Shown in pieces: positions 39,201 to 47,638 of a stretch of 64,000 bases of DNA. The stretch spans positions 43,705 through 107,704 of the forward strand of contig JANQJC010000107.1 of assembly GCA_028281825.1 (NCBI GenBank), read 5' to 3'. Position numbers and translations under genes: made by a program. Position 1 is the stretch's first letter; each line of letters opens with the position of its first letter. The notes beneath the pieces were generated by a model, which did no database searches, was not told the DNA's origin, and saw only the letters and a program-made list of their open reading frames with translations. The DNA comes from Flavobacteriales bacterium (GTDB taxonomy: Bacteria; Bacteroidota; Bacteroidia; JANQJC01).

Positions 39201-39772
39201 GGTGCCAAAAGTGGTGTATTCATGTTACCTTCTATCTGGGTTTGGGTTCTGGCGGTATTCCAAATCCTTACTTCATCTATATACCCATTAAAAAGTTCAG
39301 TACTGCTTTGGCTTTGAGCTCCTATAGCTGTTAAATAATCATTTTGAAAAAGTGTGCCTGTAGCTGCTAAGCTGTTTACCAAACAACCATTTACGTAGTA
39401 CCTAGCCTCTGCCCCATCGTAAACCGCGGCTATATGGTAAACCTCATTGGCATTGTAGGTAAAACCGCTTGTTAAGAAAAAGAAACCATCTGAGGTAGTA
39501 AACTCGAAGCTACCCATCCTAAGCAAATAATTAGAATTTGGAGGACCTGTGTGCTTAGAAACTATATTTCCTGTTGCCACCTGTGAAGAAACCAGTGCTT
39601 CAACGGTAACTGTGGTGCCAGTAATATCAAGGTCGCCAACAGTTACATAATCAGCGGCGGCGGGAGATGTATTTAACCAGTTTTGGGCATCGGCATCATA
39701 AGGCATTACAAAAAGCAAAAGGACTATTAACGCCCCTATGCTGATTGAAAGAAAATTATAAAATCTTGCCAT
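36203..39772 (-). CDS. SprB-repeat and PKD adhesin with T9SS type B sorting domain
   Basis: About 1189 aa. I start at the Met at 39772 because a -7 box (39788-39795) overlaps the ORF's first Met. A LamG/ConA-like domain (residues about 40-200) precedes about seven SprB-type repeats of 75-80 residues (CNGGxDGxxxxxxxGGxxPYxYxWSxG...GTYTVTVTDANGC). Then come two Ig-like repeats and two PKD domains (WQWDFGNGETTNF and WHWEFGDSTNS). The C-terminus FTPDDDDINDIFKPKG..VFDRWSNLVYND..WDGKRLGG..VFIYYIYFRD is the gliding-motility-associated type B CTD. It is likely a surface adhesin. Confidence 0.92.
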   Translation of the reverse strand: MARFYNFLSISIGALIVLLLFVMPYDADAQNWLNTSPAAADYVTVGDLDITGTTVTVEALVSSQVATGNIVSKHTGPPNSNYLLRMGSFEFTTSDGFFFLTSGFTYNANEVYHIAAVYDGAEARYYVNGCLVNSLAATGTLFQNDYLTAIGAQSQSSTELFNGYIDEVRIWNTARTQTQIEGNMNTPLLAPGTQPGLVGYYQFEGNYVNAQGNATYDGTPVNGPTTGSNPNANVPLIEPILVTANFTDALCNGGTDGTITASGIGGIGQYEYSTDGTNYQASPDFNGLAPGAYTVYASWNNSCVATTNVTIDEPSVISIGTVSSTEPSCNGGSDGEVIISTTGGTPGYSYNWTGGDADSIGNGFAAGTYTVTVTDANSCTTSQDFTLSQPPVFSASITASTDLTCNGADDGTATAEGFGGTAPYTYAWSDGQTDAAATGMTAGTHTVTVTDAGACTVTQTVTLAEPTALVASVTFNNDVGCNAGNDGSATASGSGGMSPYTFQWSNGESNAIAVMLPAGTPTVTVTDVNGCTATETVTINEPTLLTASISVATDASCYGADDASATAQGSGGTTNYTYAWSSGDNTAQAINLEPGVYTCTVTDANGCTATVDTVLNEPDTLIGSISAGTNVSCNGGNDGSITATAAGGTPGTGYTYTWSNNQQSAQISNLPAGTYTVTVTDANSCTSTVTAAVNEPSVLSVNLTNVEDISCFGEQDGKATASATGGVFPYTYSWSNGGTAMTETTLTVGTNSVTVTDANGCTATASTTISEPTQLSVVASGNVNICFGSNTTLSASANGGVSPYSYHWNNGFVGASLTVSPNVTTQYTVYASDVNGCRSATDTTQVLVLPMLSVNTTPDASICEGDSVQINAQASGSNSNYTYAWSTGQSTPGPFVVSPDTTTTYTITVTDNCGSPTVVKDIVITVNPLPDVDFEADTLEGCNPTTVNFTNNTTISEGGFNSSSWQWDFGNGETTNFISPALIYDSAGTYTVSLIATSKKGCTDSLVIDDYITIHPVPKAGFDAEPIIGNLIYPVVDFEDQSTGATIWHWEFGDSTNSTLSEPSHEYPDTGIYFVTMRVENNFGCWDEASDRIVIQPEFTVYIPDAFTPDDDDINDIFKPKGVGFTTYRMQVFDRWSNLVYNDHGEDIGWDGKRLGGSEAEQGVFIYYIYFRDVFGKQRRYWGAVTLIR

Positions 39773-39787
39773 TGCTCTAAAACGGTG

Positions 39788-39795
39788 CAAAGATA
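39788..39795 (-). promoter_or_regulatory. -7 box TATCTTTG of the SprB-repeat adhesin gene
   Basis: The minus strand reads TATCTTTG, an exact match, 15 nt before the ATG at 39772. It overlaps the ORF's first Met (39790), which rules that Met out as the start. Confidence 0.55.
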
Positions 39796-39913
39796 AGATA
39801 TTTACCGCTCGAAATCTTAAACACCCAACTCCTGTTATGCTGATTTATCAACAAATGTAACGCAAACAGAAGCACGTTATTAGAAGATGAAAGGTTGGGT
39901 AAAAGTAAAAGGT

Positions 39914-40291
39914 TTAGCTAACTGACATGAATTCAAACTCCACATCAACCACTTCTTCAAAAGCTTTTCCATCATCTAGTTGGTCGGGGTCATCATCGTG
40001 GTAATACCAAATAATCTTTACTTGTTTGCCATTTTCCTTCAACTCGGCAAGGTGATTGAATATCTCCATCAATCGTACGTAGGTACCCGTATTGTAGTAT
40101 TCAAGGTTAATATCCAGTTCTATCATGCCTTCCACTCTCTCAAGGTGCTCTTGCAACCATTCCAACACCTGAACATAGAACTTCAAGGAATTTTCGGGCA
40201 TAGACCTTCCGCTAATCTCAAACTGACGTTGTTCAAGATCAAATACAACCCTGGGGGTGCTGGCTGTCGGTTGTAGCGTTAACTTGCTCAT
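39914..40291 (-). CDS. SiaC-family (DUF1987) regulatory phosphoprotein
   Basis: A 125-aa protein whose motifs TPRVVFDLEQRQFEISGRSMPENSLKFYVQVLEWLQEHLE and MIELDINLEYYNTGTYVRLMEIFNHL are those of DUF1987/SiaC. In Pseudomonas, SiaC binds a diguanylate cyclase and is phosphorylated on a Thr near residue 68; here Thr68 and Thr70 occupy NTGT. Usual partners (SiaA phosphatase, SiaB kinase) are not adjacent. Alone it may act with a remote partner. Identification is by motif; the regulatory link is inference from the family. Confidence 0.85.
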   Translation of the reverse strand: MSKLTLQPTASTPRVVFDLEQRQFEISGRSMPENSLKFYVQVLEWLQEHLERVEGMIELDINLEYYNTGTYVRLMEIFNHLAELKENGKQVKIIWYYHDDDPDQLDDGKAFEEVVDVEFEFMSVS

Positions 40292-40393
40292 TCCCTTTTA
40301 AGTAACGCTAATATAAAACAGCTTTTTCATCAAAACCAAAAAGTATCGATTGATAACCAACAAGCATCGGTTAATAACATTCAGGGAAGAAAA

Positions 40394-40465
40394 AACTGGA
40401 GCCGAAGAAAACCACTAATGGGCTTGAACAGTAAGGTAGGTAAGATATAATCTCCGGCCCCAGTT
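40394..40465. other. Imperfect long-range stem in the 429-nt gap 40292-40720
   Basis: AACTGG-A-GCCG-A-AG at 40394-40407 can pair with CT-C-CGGC-C-CCAGTT at 40452-40465 (12 pairs, two mismatches, 44-nt loop). The rest of the gap is AT-rich with no ORF or RNA gene that I recognise. It may be part of a 5' leader or chance. Confidence 0.25.
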
Positions 40466-40720
40466 AATACGCACCTCTTTGAATGCAATATTATAGTTGC
40501 CAGATTAAACACATCCTTTCTAAAAGTTATTAAATCATGAACATAAGTTAACTTCCAATAAAATCAATAGCTTCAGCTACTCAACTATGAAAAACTTTTC
40601 AGTAAATTGATTAATCGGGCAATAAACAGCAACCTGATAATGTTTTAAATATAATAGAAACCCAAAAATCCTGAGATATGGCTCCCTGATGTACTTTTTC
40701 ATTTTCTAAAACACACAGCC

Positions 40721-42184
40721 ATGAAACGCATCAGCCTTACCACCCTAGCATTGGTTTGCTTATTATCGGCCTATGGCCAGGAGAATCTCGGAATAGCCAA
40801 TAGCAATTACGCAGGAACAAACGGGATTTACATTAACCCCTCATCTATTGTTGATTCAAAAGTTTTTCTGGATATCAACCTGATTGGCGCATCTGCTTTT
40901 TTGCATAATGACTATGTATACCTTTCTAAAAACGATTTCTACTTCCCCAGAGACATCGGGAAAGCTTTCCCTGAACCCTTGGATAAATATAATGGCAGCA
41001 GAAAGTATGGCTATATTGATTTAGCTGCCCATGCTCCCGCCTTCACCTTATCCATTGGTGACCATGGCTTTGGCTTTCATGCTGACTTACGTAGCGTCAC
41101 TGGTGCATACAGAGTGCCACAATCGGTGGCTAAATTTGCTTTTGAAGGGCTTGCCTATAGTCCCCAACACCTGACTGAGTTTGACGAAAATAACTTCTTT
41201 GGTAATTCGATGACCTTTGCTGAATTTGGGTTGAGCTATGGCTTTATTTTCAAAAAACTGCGCAAAGAGCTATGGACGGTTGGCATTACCGGTAAATACC
41301 TCGTGGGTATAGCAGGTGCTGGCTTTGACTCAAGGCAGGCACAATTTGAAGTGCTGGATGGTGAGGATATGGTGGTTTACAATTTCGATGGTGAAATGGG
41401 CTATGCCCAGGGTTGGAATAGTGGCAGGGGTATAGGTGCTGATATTGGCTTTACCTATAAGCGCATGCTGGAAGACGTAACCCATTATAGCCCACATACC
41501 AAAAGCGGTGGATGCCGCACTGCTGACTATAAGTGGAAATTTGGGGCATCATTGCTGGATGTAGGAAGGATTAGGTTTAATCGCAATGCTACCCACCAGG
41601 AATACAGCACGGCCAGCACTACCTGGGAGAGCTATGACACAACTGCCTTATCTGATGTAAACTCAACAGGTGACGCTGTTTCGGGGCAGTTTGTAGAAGG
41701 TGTGGATGTGGTAACTACCAATCAATACAATTCTTGGTTACCTATGGCTGGTTCCATCCAGTTTGATTATAACCTGGGTAAGAATTTTTACCTGAACTCA
41801 ACAATTATACAAGGCTTTCGTCTACCTGGTATGCTTACCTCTATGAGGCCTAATGTGATTTCAGTAACCCCGCGGTATGAGAGGATGCGCTTTGAGGTGG
41901 CTATGCCAGTTTCACTGGTGCATTTTCAATACCCCCAATTTGGTTTGATGTTAAGGCTGAACAACTTGGTGATTGGTACAGACAGGTTAAGCACTTATCT
42001 ATTCAGGTGGGATGTATACGGTGCAGATATTTACTTCAACCTTAAGATACCTATTTTTAGAAATCCCGCCTGCAATAACAGAACCAAGAGCACCCGCAGC
42101 AGTGCCCCTAAGAGCAAAAAGGGTGGCAAAAAGAAAAAGGTGAACAGCGCTAATGATTGCCCTGCATATGGCATCAACTATTGA
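40721..42184 (+). CDS. DUF5723-like outer-membrane protein
   Basis: A 487-aa protein with a signal peptide (LTTLALVCLLSAYGQ). QENLGIANSNYAGTNGIYINPSSIVDSKVFLDINLIGASAFLHNDYVYLSKNDFYF is the usual start of the Bacteroidota DUF5723 family, predicted outer-membrane beta barrels. The middle has many glycine/aromatic strands (GFGFHADLRSVTGAYRVP, GIGADIGFTYKRML). The C-terminus is oddly basic (SAPKSKKGGKKKKVNSAND), placed after the barrel. Function is unknown. The gene follows a long leader region of 429 nt and is 93 nt upstream of the HTTM gene. Confidence 0.8.
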   Translation: MKRISLTTLALVCLLSAYGQENLGIANSNYAGTNGIYINPSSIVDSKVFLDINLIGASAFLHNDYVYLSKNDFYFPRDIGKAFPEPLDKYNGSRKYGYIDLAAHAPAFTLSIGDHGFGFHADLRSVTGAYRVPQSVAKFAFEGLAYSPQHLTEFDENNFFGNSMTFAEFGLSYGFIFKKLRKELWTVGITGKYLVGIAGAGFDSRQAQFEVLDGEDMVVYNFDGEMGYAQGWNSGRGIGADIGFTYKRMLEDVTHYSPHTKSGGCRTADYKWKFGASLLDVGRIRFNRNATHQEYSTASTTWESYDTTALSDVNSTGDAVSGQFVEGVDVVTTNQYNSWLPMAGSIQFDYNLGKNFYLNSTIIQGFRLPGMLTSMRPNVISVTPRYERMRFEVAMPVSLVHFQYPQFGLMLRLNNLVIGTDRLSTYLFRWDVYGADIYFNLKIPIFRNPACNNRTKSTRSSAPKSKKGGKKKKVNSANDCPAYGINY

Positions 42185-42277
42185 TATAGTCTTGGGTAAG
42201 GTATGTGAAGCAAATAAAATTTGCTCAAAATGGTTAAACCATAAGAGTAAAAAGTTGTTTTGCATACCTTTAGCCCA

Positions 42278-43609
42278 ATGCAAAAACTGCTCAACTTTCT
42301 GTCGCGACCTGCTGATATTACCCAATTGGTATATTTCAGGTTGGCCTTTGGGGGCTTGATGTCTTGGGAAGTTATCAGGTATTTTATCTACGGTAAAATC
42401 CATAAATACTTTATTGCACCAGAGTATAACTTTCACTTCTACAATCTGGATTTCATTAAGCCCTTGCCTGGAGTTGGGATGTATCTGGTTTTTGGTGTTA
42501 TTGGTATTTGTGCCTTGTTGGTAGCTTTGGGTTTATTTTACAAGGTGGCTGCCATTGGTTTGTTTGTGTCTTTCACTTACATGTTTTTACTAGACCAAAC
42601 GCGGTATCTCAATCACTTTTACTTGATTTCCCTCATTTGCTTTTTGATGATATTCGTTCCAGCGAATAAGGATTTCTCCCTGGACTGCCTCAGAAAACCA
42701 CAAATAAGGCAGGAAAAGACATTTGCTTGGCACAAGTATATCATCATGTTCCAGTTATCTATCGCTTACTTTTTTGGCGGCATAGCCAAGCTTAACCCCG
42801 ACTGGTTGCAAGGTGAGCCAATAAGGATGTGGCTGGCACATCGGCTTGACTTTCCAATTATCGGCCAATACTTTACAGAAGAATGGATGGTATATTTCTT
42901 TGTGTATAGCGGCTTGTTGTTTGATTTACTGATAGTTCCCCTCCTATTATGGAAAAAAACCAGATGGCCTGCTTTCATTGCAGTTGCTTTTTTCCATTTG
43001 ATGAATGACCAACTCTTTTTGATTGGTATATTCCCATGGTTTATGCTGTTTAGCACCGCTATTATTTTCTTCGACTTTTTGCCTCCTTTTTGGCGCAAAT
43101 GGAAAGCTTTTAATGAAAACTATGTGCCCCGTAATCAACTTAGCAAGCTCTCTACCTATCTCTTACTGGGATATGTATTGATTCAGATACTATTACCCTT
43201 CAGGCATTGGCTTTACCCGGGTAATGTAAGTTGGACAGAAGAAGGGCACAAGTTTGCATGGCATATGAAACTGAGAAGCAAAATTGCCCATACCCGCTTT
43301 TTTATTGAAGACAAATTTGACCACCGGAAAAAAGAGATAAGCCCCAGTTACTTTTTGAATGAGAGCCAAATGAGAAAAATGGCAGGGCATCCTGAAATGA
43401 TTATCCAGTTTGCCCACTATCTGGAGAAAAAGCTAGCTGAAGATGGTATCAGAAACATTGAGATAAAGACAATCAGCTATGCTTCACTCAATGGGCGAAA
43501 AATGCAGCTACTGGTTGATTCAACTATTGATTTGGCCGCACAAAAGAATACCACTTTTAAGCCTTACAACTGGGTATTACCCCTCACTACGCCACTGAAA
43601 CAAGAGTAA
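42278..43609 (+). CDS. HTTM-domain membrane protein (gamma-glutamyl carboxylase-like)
   Basis: About 443 aa from the ATG at 42278; the ORF's TTG start at 42260 lies upstream of the -7 box TACCTTTA (42265-42272). Multiple TM helices (for example YLVFGVIGICALLVALGLFYK and IGLFVSFTYMFLLDQTRY) and the segments FAWHKYIIMFQLSIAYFFGGIAKLNPDWLQGEPIRMWLAHR and FFHLMNDQLFLIGIFPWFMLF are the HTTM domain related to vitamin K-dependent gamma-carboxylase. The C-terminal ~150 residues form a soluble domain with RHWLYPGNVSWTEEGHKFAWHMKLRSK. Bacterial substrates are unknown. It abuts the M43 gene (43610). Confidence 0.85.
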   Translation: MQKLLNFLSRPADITQLVYFRLAFGGLMSWEVIRYFIYGKIHKYFIAPEYNFHFYNLDFIKPLPGVGMYLVFGVIGICALLVALGLFYKVAAIGLFVSFTYMFLLDQTRYLNHFYLISLICFLMIFVPANKDFSLDCLRKPQIRQEKTFAWHKYIIMFQLSIAYFFGGIAKLNPDWLQGEPIRMWLAHRLDFPIIGQYFTEEWMVYFFVYSGLLFDLLIVPLLLWKKTRWPAFIAVAFFHLMNDQLFLIGIFPWFMLFSTAIIFFDFLPPFWRKWKAFNENYVPRNQLSKLSTYLLLGYVLIQILLPFRHWLYPGNVSWTEEGHKFAWHMKLRSKIAHTRFFIEDKFDHRKKEISPSYFLNESQMRKMAGHPEMIIQFAHYLEKKLAEDGIRNIEIKTISYASLNGRKMQLLVDSTIDLAAQKNTTFKPYNWVLPLTTPLKQE

Positions 43610-44902
43610 TTACTCTACTACTAGCTTGCTTACCTTGCTACCTTCTTTGAATACCAATCTCGCGAAATACAAGCCTTTGGCCTGACCTGCCAAATCTATA
43701 GAGAAATTACCTGTTACCACTTCATTAGGAGATTGAGTTTCAACCAATCTACCGAATGAGTCCAGGATTTCAACATATTGCACCTGAGAGGTTGTACTAT
43801 TGTATGCTATGTTAAATTGCCCTGAAGATGGGTTGGGATAAACTTCAACTTGTATATTGCTCAAATCATAAGCATTAACCCCAGCGGGAAAGTCAGCAAT
43901 CAAAGGATTTCTTGTAGTTTCGAGTATGGAGCGAATGATATCTATCTGTCCCTCTGTGAGCATGTTCATGCATGCTTCATCGCTATAGTCCATGTAATTC
44001 TCAATCATGTCCTTGAAATCAGTAGGGCTATCAGTGCATGAGTTTTTGTTCAAATTGCATTCTTGTTGTGAGGCACTAGCTGAAAATGGGGTATCATCGA
44101 TACCATCATCTTCACTACAGCCACCATCGCCCCAAATATGGCGCAGACCTAAATAGTGTCCTACTTCGTGAGTGCATGTCCTCCCCCTGTCGGTAACAGA
44201 TAAAAGGCCGCTTGCCGATGGATTGTTTCTGCCAAACACCTCATAGTGTACTACTACACCCTCAAGGGTGCTATCAGCAGCTTCTTGACCAGACGGCCAA
44301 TTAGGTGCACCCACTGGTGGATAAGCGAAACCCAAAATAAATGGGGAACCAAAAATAGAGAAGTCTCCCACCCATATATTCAGGTATCTGCTTGGTGGCC
44401 ATCCATCTTTACCACCCGCAGATGAGCTTTTAATATCGTCCTGATTAAAGGCATCCATAAAACTACTCCTGTTGGTTTGAGTTCTGGTGATACCAGTCGT
44501 CCAGTTTCCATCAGGGTCTACATTTGCCAAGTAAAACTCTATGCCTGCATCTCCAGCTACTGGTTTAAACTCAGCCCTGGTAAGGTTAGTATCGGGGTTC
44601 ATCCTGCGGTAATCCTCATTCAATACATCTATCTGGTTGTATATTAAACTATCGTGCAAATTCTCAGTGGCATTGTTGTATAAAACATGAACTACCACTG
44701 GTATTCTATAGATGTTTTGCCCACCGTTTTTACTCTGAGCTTGCTCCTTCGCCATGTTAAAGGTTTGCTGAACAGCTTCAAGATAACCAGGATTAGCCAT
44801 CTCTCTTTTTTGCATAGCTTCAACAGTATAGCAACGGTTTACTTCCTGTGCACTTACCGAGAGACCTACACTCATTAGTAAAAGTAGAACTACATTTTTC
44901 AT
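43610..44902 (-). CDS. M43-family (pappalysin-like) zinc metalloprotease with T9SS type A CTD
   Basis: A 430-aa protein with a signal peptide (MKNVVLLLLMSVGLSVSAQ). The metzincin zinc motif GRTCTHEVGHYLGLRHIWGDGGC..DDGIDDTP (residues about 235-262) has the HEXXHXXGXXH layout of family M43, followed by SCTDSPTDFKDMIENYMDYSDEACMNMLT with the Met turn. The last ~80 residues (VEVYPNPSSGQFNIAYNS..GLYFARLVFKEGSKVSKLVVE) are a T9SS type A sorting domain. It is a secreted protease. Its neighbour punA starts only 10 nt away. Confidence 0.95.
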   Translation of the reverse strand: MKNVVLLLLMSVGLSVSAQEVNRCYTVEAMQKREMANPGYLEAVQQTFNMAKEQAQSKNGGQNIYRIPVVVHVLYNNATENLHDSLIYNQIDVLNEDYRRMNPDTNLTRAEFKPVAGDAGIEFYLANVDPDGNWTTGITRTQTNRSSFMDAFNQDDIKSSSAGGKDGWPPSRYLNIWVGDFSIFGSPFILGFAYPPVGAPNWPSGQEAADSTLEGVVVHYEVFGRNNPSASGLLSVTDRGRTCTHEVGHYLGLRHIWGDGGCSEDDGIDDTPFSASASQQECNLNKNSCTDSPTDFKDMIENYMDYSDEACMNMLTEGQIDIIRSILETTRNPLIADFPAGVNAYDLSNIQVEVYPNPSSGQFNIAYNSTTSQVQYVEILDSFGRLVETQSPNEVVTGNFSIDLAGQAKGLYFARLVFKEGSKVSKLVVE

Positions 44903-44912
44903 ATTTATCTGT

Positions 44913-45734
44913 TTAGTCTAAGGTGCTGATAAGCTCCTTCATTATTAATGTCATTTTAGGTTCAGCCTCGCTGGCAACCGCTATCACATCCTCCAAAGAT
45001 ACTTCAACTATTTTACCTTCAACTCCAAGGTCGGTTACAATTGAGATAGCAAAGCATTTGAGTCCCATGTGCCTTGCCACCATTATCTCAGGTACGGTGG
45101 ACATACCCACGGCATCGGCACCAATTATTTTGATGAGTTTGTACTCTGCCGGTGTTTCCAAACAAGGGCCTGTTACCGAGGCATACACACCATGCACCAC
45201 TCTTATGTTGTGTTTAGCCGCTATATCATTAGCCCTTGATATTAGCTCCTTATCATAGGTTTTGCTCATGTCGGGAAAGCGCGGGCCTAACTCTTCAATG
45301 TTTGGGCCAATCAGAGGATTAGTTGGTAGCAGCAAACTAATATGGTCATTAAGTATCATCAAGTCACCAATCTCGAAAGTATCATTCACCCCGCCGCTGG
45401 CATTTGAAACAATCAAATACTGGATACCCAAAAACTTCATCACCCTCACAGGAAAAGCCACCTTTTGCATAGAGTAACCTTCATAATAGTGAAAGCGCCC
45501 TTGCATGGCAACTACCTTTTTACCGCCAAGCGTTCCAAATATCAGTTTACCGCTGTGGCTCTCTACCGTGGATACAGGGAAGTTAGGTATTTGGTCATAA
45601 GAGAGCTCGAACTCAATTTCAATCTCATTCACCAAACCACCCAGGCCAGTACCCAATATAATACCCGCCAAAGGCTCGAAACCGTTGGTTTTACTTTTGA
45701 TGTATTCAGCTGTTTCCTTAATCTCCTGCAACAT
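44913..45734 (-). CDS. punA: Purine-nucleoside phosphorylase (PNP-I, PunA-like)
   Basis: A 273-aa trimeric-type purine nucleoside phosphorylase that cleaves purine nucleosides with phosphate. GIILGTGLGGLVNEIE holds the phosphate-binding loop (G-x-G), VSTVESHSGKLIFGTLGGKKVVAMQGRFHYYEGYSMQKVAFPVRVMKFLG the ribose region, SNASGGVNDTFEIGDLMILNDHISL the purine-site strand, and GADAVGMSTVPEIMVARHMGLKC the base-binding loop. Its start overlaps the lpxK end by 17 nt, so it is probably translated from the same mRNA though unrelated in pathway. Confidence 0.95.
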   Translation of the reverse strand: MLQEIKETAEYIKSKTNGFEPLAGIILGTGLGGLVNEIEIEFELSYDQIPNFPVSTVESHSGKLIFGTLGGKKVVAMQGRFHYYEGYSMQKVAFPVRVMKFLGIQYLIVSNASGGVNDTFEIGDLMILNDHISLLLPTNPLIGPNIEELGPRFPDMSKTYDKELISRANDIAAKHNIRVVHGVYASVTGPCLETPAEYKLIKIIGADAVGMSTVPEIMVARHMGLKCFAISIVTDLGVEGKIVEVSLEDVIAVASEAEPKMTLIMKELISTLD

Positions 45735-46752
45735 AATTGTTTATCAGGTTATTGAACTTTTTTTCTTCCACCTCACCAATAAATGTGGTGACAATAGGAA
45801 TATAATAAACCGGAACTTCATGTAATCCTACTGAACGGAGCCTTGCTGCATCCTTCTCCGTAGTGATAACTGCTTTTTTGGCAGTTGCAATTATAGAGTT
45901 TTTTTGGCGGATGTGATTGACATCATTCTGACTAAAACTGTGATGATCTGGGTACCTGATATGCTCTTTCATATTAAAATGAGTACTCACATAATCTACT
46001 AATGGTGAAGGGTTTGCGATTCCTGTAACCAAAATTACAACCGTGTTTTTTGAAAGTTCACTTGCCTTGCCTCCCTCAAGTGGTATTGGTTTGCCGTACT
46101 TAATTCCTGTAAAAAACACTTGTTGATTGGCAGACGGCTTTAACTTTTGAGTAATCTTCTTTTTTTGGGCATCACTTATATCCATAGGGCATTTGGAAAG
46201 GACGATTACATCCGCCCTGTACTTGCCCGAAACTGGCTCACGCAAATTACCAGCAGGTAGCAACAAGGCATCATCATAAAAAGGTGATGAGTAGGGTGTA
46301 ATAAGTATTGATAGGCCCGCCTTTACCTTTCGGTGTTGAAAGGCATCATCTAATAATATTACATCGGGGTTAACCTCCTTCCTTAAACTGTTAATGCCAT
46401 GCTCCCTATCAGGCTCAATGGCCACTGTAACTTCTGGGTGTTTGAGTTTGATTTGCAATGGCTCATCCCCTACTTCAGAAGCCAATGAGTTCTCATTAAC
46501 GAGAGTAAATGACTTATTGCTACCTCCATAGCCCCTGCTGAGTGTAGCCACTTTGTAGCTGGGCTTAAGAAGGCTAACGAGGTATTCAATTTGCGGGGTT
46601 TTGCCAGTACCTCCTGTGGACAGGTTACCTACGGTTATAATGGGTAAATCAAACTCGGCTGATGAGAATATCCCCCAATCAAAAAGCTTGTTTCTTATAA
46701 TTACACCCAAACCGTAGAGCAATGAAAAAGGCCAAAGCAAATACCTGCGCAT
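45718..46752 (-). CDS. lpxK: Tetraacyldisaccharide 4'-kinase
   Basis: A 344-aa inner-membrane enzyme phosphorylating the lipid A disaccharide. N-terminal hydrophobic anchor (YLLWPFSLLYGLGVIIRNKLFDWG), P-loop in ITVGNLSTGGTGKTPQIEYLV, and further family motifs VATLSRGYGG, EVGDEPLQIK and VILLDDAFQHRKVKAGLSILIT. A TATCTTTA -7-like box is 4 nt upstream of the ATG. It is the first gene of the lpxK-punA pair. Upstream lies an 886-nt gene-free stretch. Confidence 0.95.
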   Translation of the reverse strand: MRRYLLWPFSLLYGLGVIIRNKLFDWGIFSSAEFDLPIITVGNLSTGGTGKTPQIEYLVSLLKPSYKVATLSRGYGGSNKSFTLVNENSLASEVGDEPLQIKLKHPEVTVAIEPDREHGINSLRKEVNPDVILLDDAFQHRKVKAGLSILITPYSSPFYDDALLLPAGNLREPVSGKYRADVIVLSKCPMDISDAQKKKITQKLKPSANQQVFFTGIKYGKPIPLEGGKASELSKNTVVILVTGIANPSPLVDYVSTHFNMKEHIRYPDHHSFSQNDVNHIRQKNSIIATAKKAVITTEKDAARLRSVGLHEVPVYYIPIVTTFIGEVEEKKFNNLINNYVAGD

Positions 46753-46830
46753 GGGCTAAAGATATTACTTGTTTGGGGATTCACCACCAGGTGGTGGAGT
46801 ATTAGGTATTAAGTATTAAGATACCCAAAG
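46753..46830. repeat. Short repeat and palindrome upstream of lpxK
   Basis: CACCACC-A-GGTGGTG (46782-46796) is a 7-bp palindrome. AGTATTAGGTATTAAG (46799-46814) recurs exactly at 59449-59464. Both lie between the lpxK promoter and the candidate small RNA and encode nothing. Confidence 0.5.
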
Positions 46831-46991
46831 TAGTTTGTAGATTGTGGGGGAAACCTGCAATATAATGTTCTACTCGCCCTAACCTGCTATTTACACCCTA
46901 TCCTTCCTCTCAAGAGGAAGATACCACAATAAGTCTTCCCTTGATTGAGAGAAGGTTTAGAAGGGTATTAATGGATTACAAAAAATGGACA

Positions 46992-47390
46992 TAAAAAAAA
47001 GCGGAGACCATTTCTTGCGAAATGCTCCCCGCTTCGCTTTGCAATAACCGTAGCTAACACAAAGCACCAAACTATACTATTAAAATTGTCTTTTTTGTTG
47101 AATGGTTGCCCACCCAACTCATTTGACTTCATCCTATTCTCACAACAACCCGTAGGCTGCCTGGTAGTTCTTTAAGGGTTTATTTCACTTTTTCTTTCAA
47201 AAAAACTTTCTCCACCCTCACTTACCTGCTATTTCACCGAAATGAAATAGCTTTTTCAGATGTTGCCTCACTCAGCATACCTAAGCAGTATTGCTTCGTT
47301 TCGACTTTTAACATTAAGTAAAGAACTTCTCTTACGAGCTTCTTTAAGTTGCTGTCCTTTATCAGAACATCTTAATAGCTCTTGTTTGGT
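46992..47390 (-). ncRNA. Candidate minus-strand small RNA of about 400 nt
   Basis: No ORF of size is found in the 886-nt gap before the SGNH gene, but a promoter and a terminator face each other on the minus strand. The promoter reads CTTG-N20-TACTTTTG, and the terminator is a 16-bp hairpin (46999-47034, two mismatches) followed by eight T's. The span also holds the 9-bp perfect hairpin GCTATTTCA-TGAAATAGC (47228-47251). I searched by eye for RNase P, tmRNA and SRP hallmarks and saw none. The 46999-47050 stretch may also be a decayed copy of a dispersed repeat. Existence of an RNA is inferred. Confidence 0.3.
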
Positions 47391-47395
47391 GATAC

Positions 47396-47427
47396 CAAAA
47401 GTATATGAGTGCCCTAATTCTCACAAG
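47396..47427 (-). promoter_or_regulatory. Promoter of the candidate small RNA
   Basis: The minus strand has CTTG (47427-47424), a 20-nt spacer and TACTTTTG (47403-47396), an exact -7 match and a one-mismatch -33. Confidence 0.45.
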
Positions 47428-47638
47428 TTTTTTTACTTGTACTTATTCACATTATATCACCACGTAATTCACAATTTTATTAACACATGAAATACCTAAT
47501 AATAAAGGGATTTTCACCTTTAATTAACAGGTGTTGATAAGTCGGATTTTTGGAGCCCGTTAATTTACCCTGTTTAAAATACGTGTTGCCTCAATAATTT
47601 TCTAAATTCGACCACCATTATTTCTAACAATTATCTGA

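Noticed and set aside
46992-47390. RNase P RNA, tmRNA or SRP RNA in the 47-kb gap
   Set aside because: The hallmarks (GAGGAAAGTCC, a TLD T-arm, GGAAGGAAGCAGCC) are not present on either strand.
47271-47420. Minus-strand open frame reading GHSYTFGITKQELLRCSDKGQQ... to a TGA
   Set aside because: It looks protein-like but has no ATG, GTG or TTG start and lies over the candidate small-RNA promoter.
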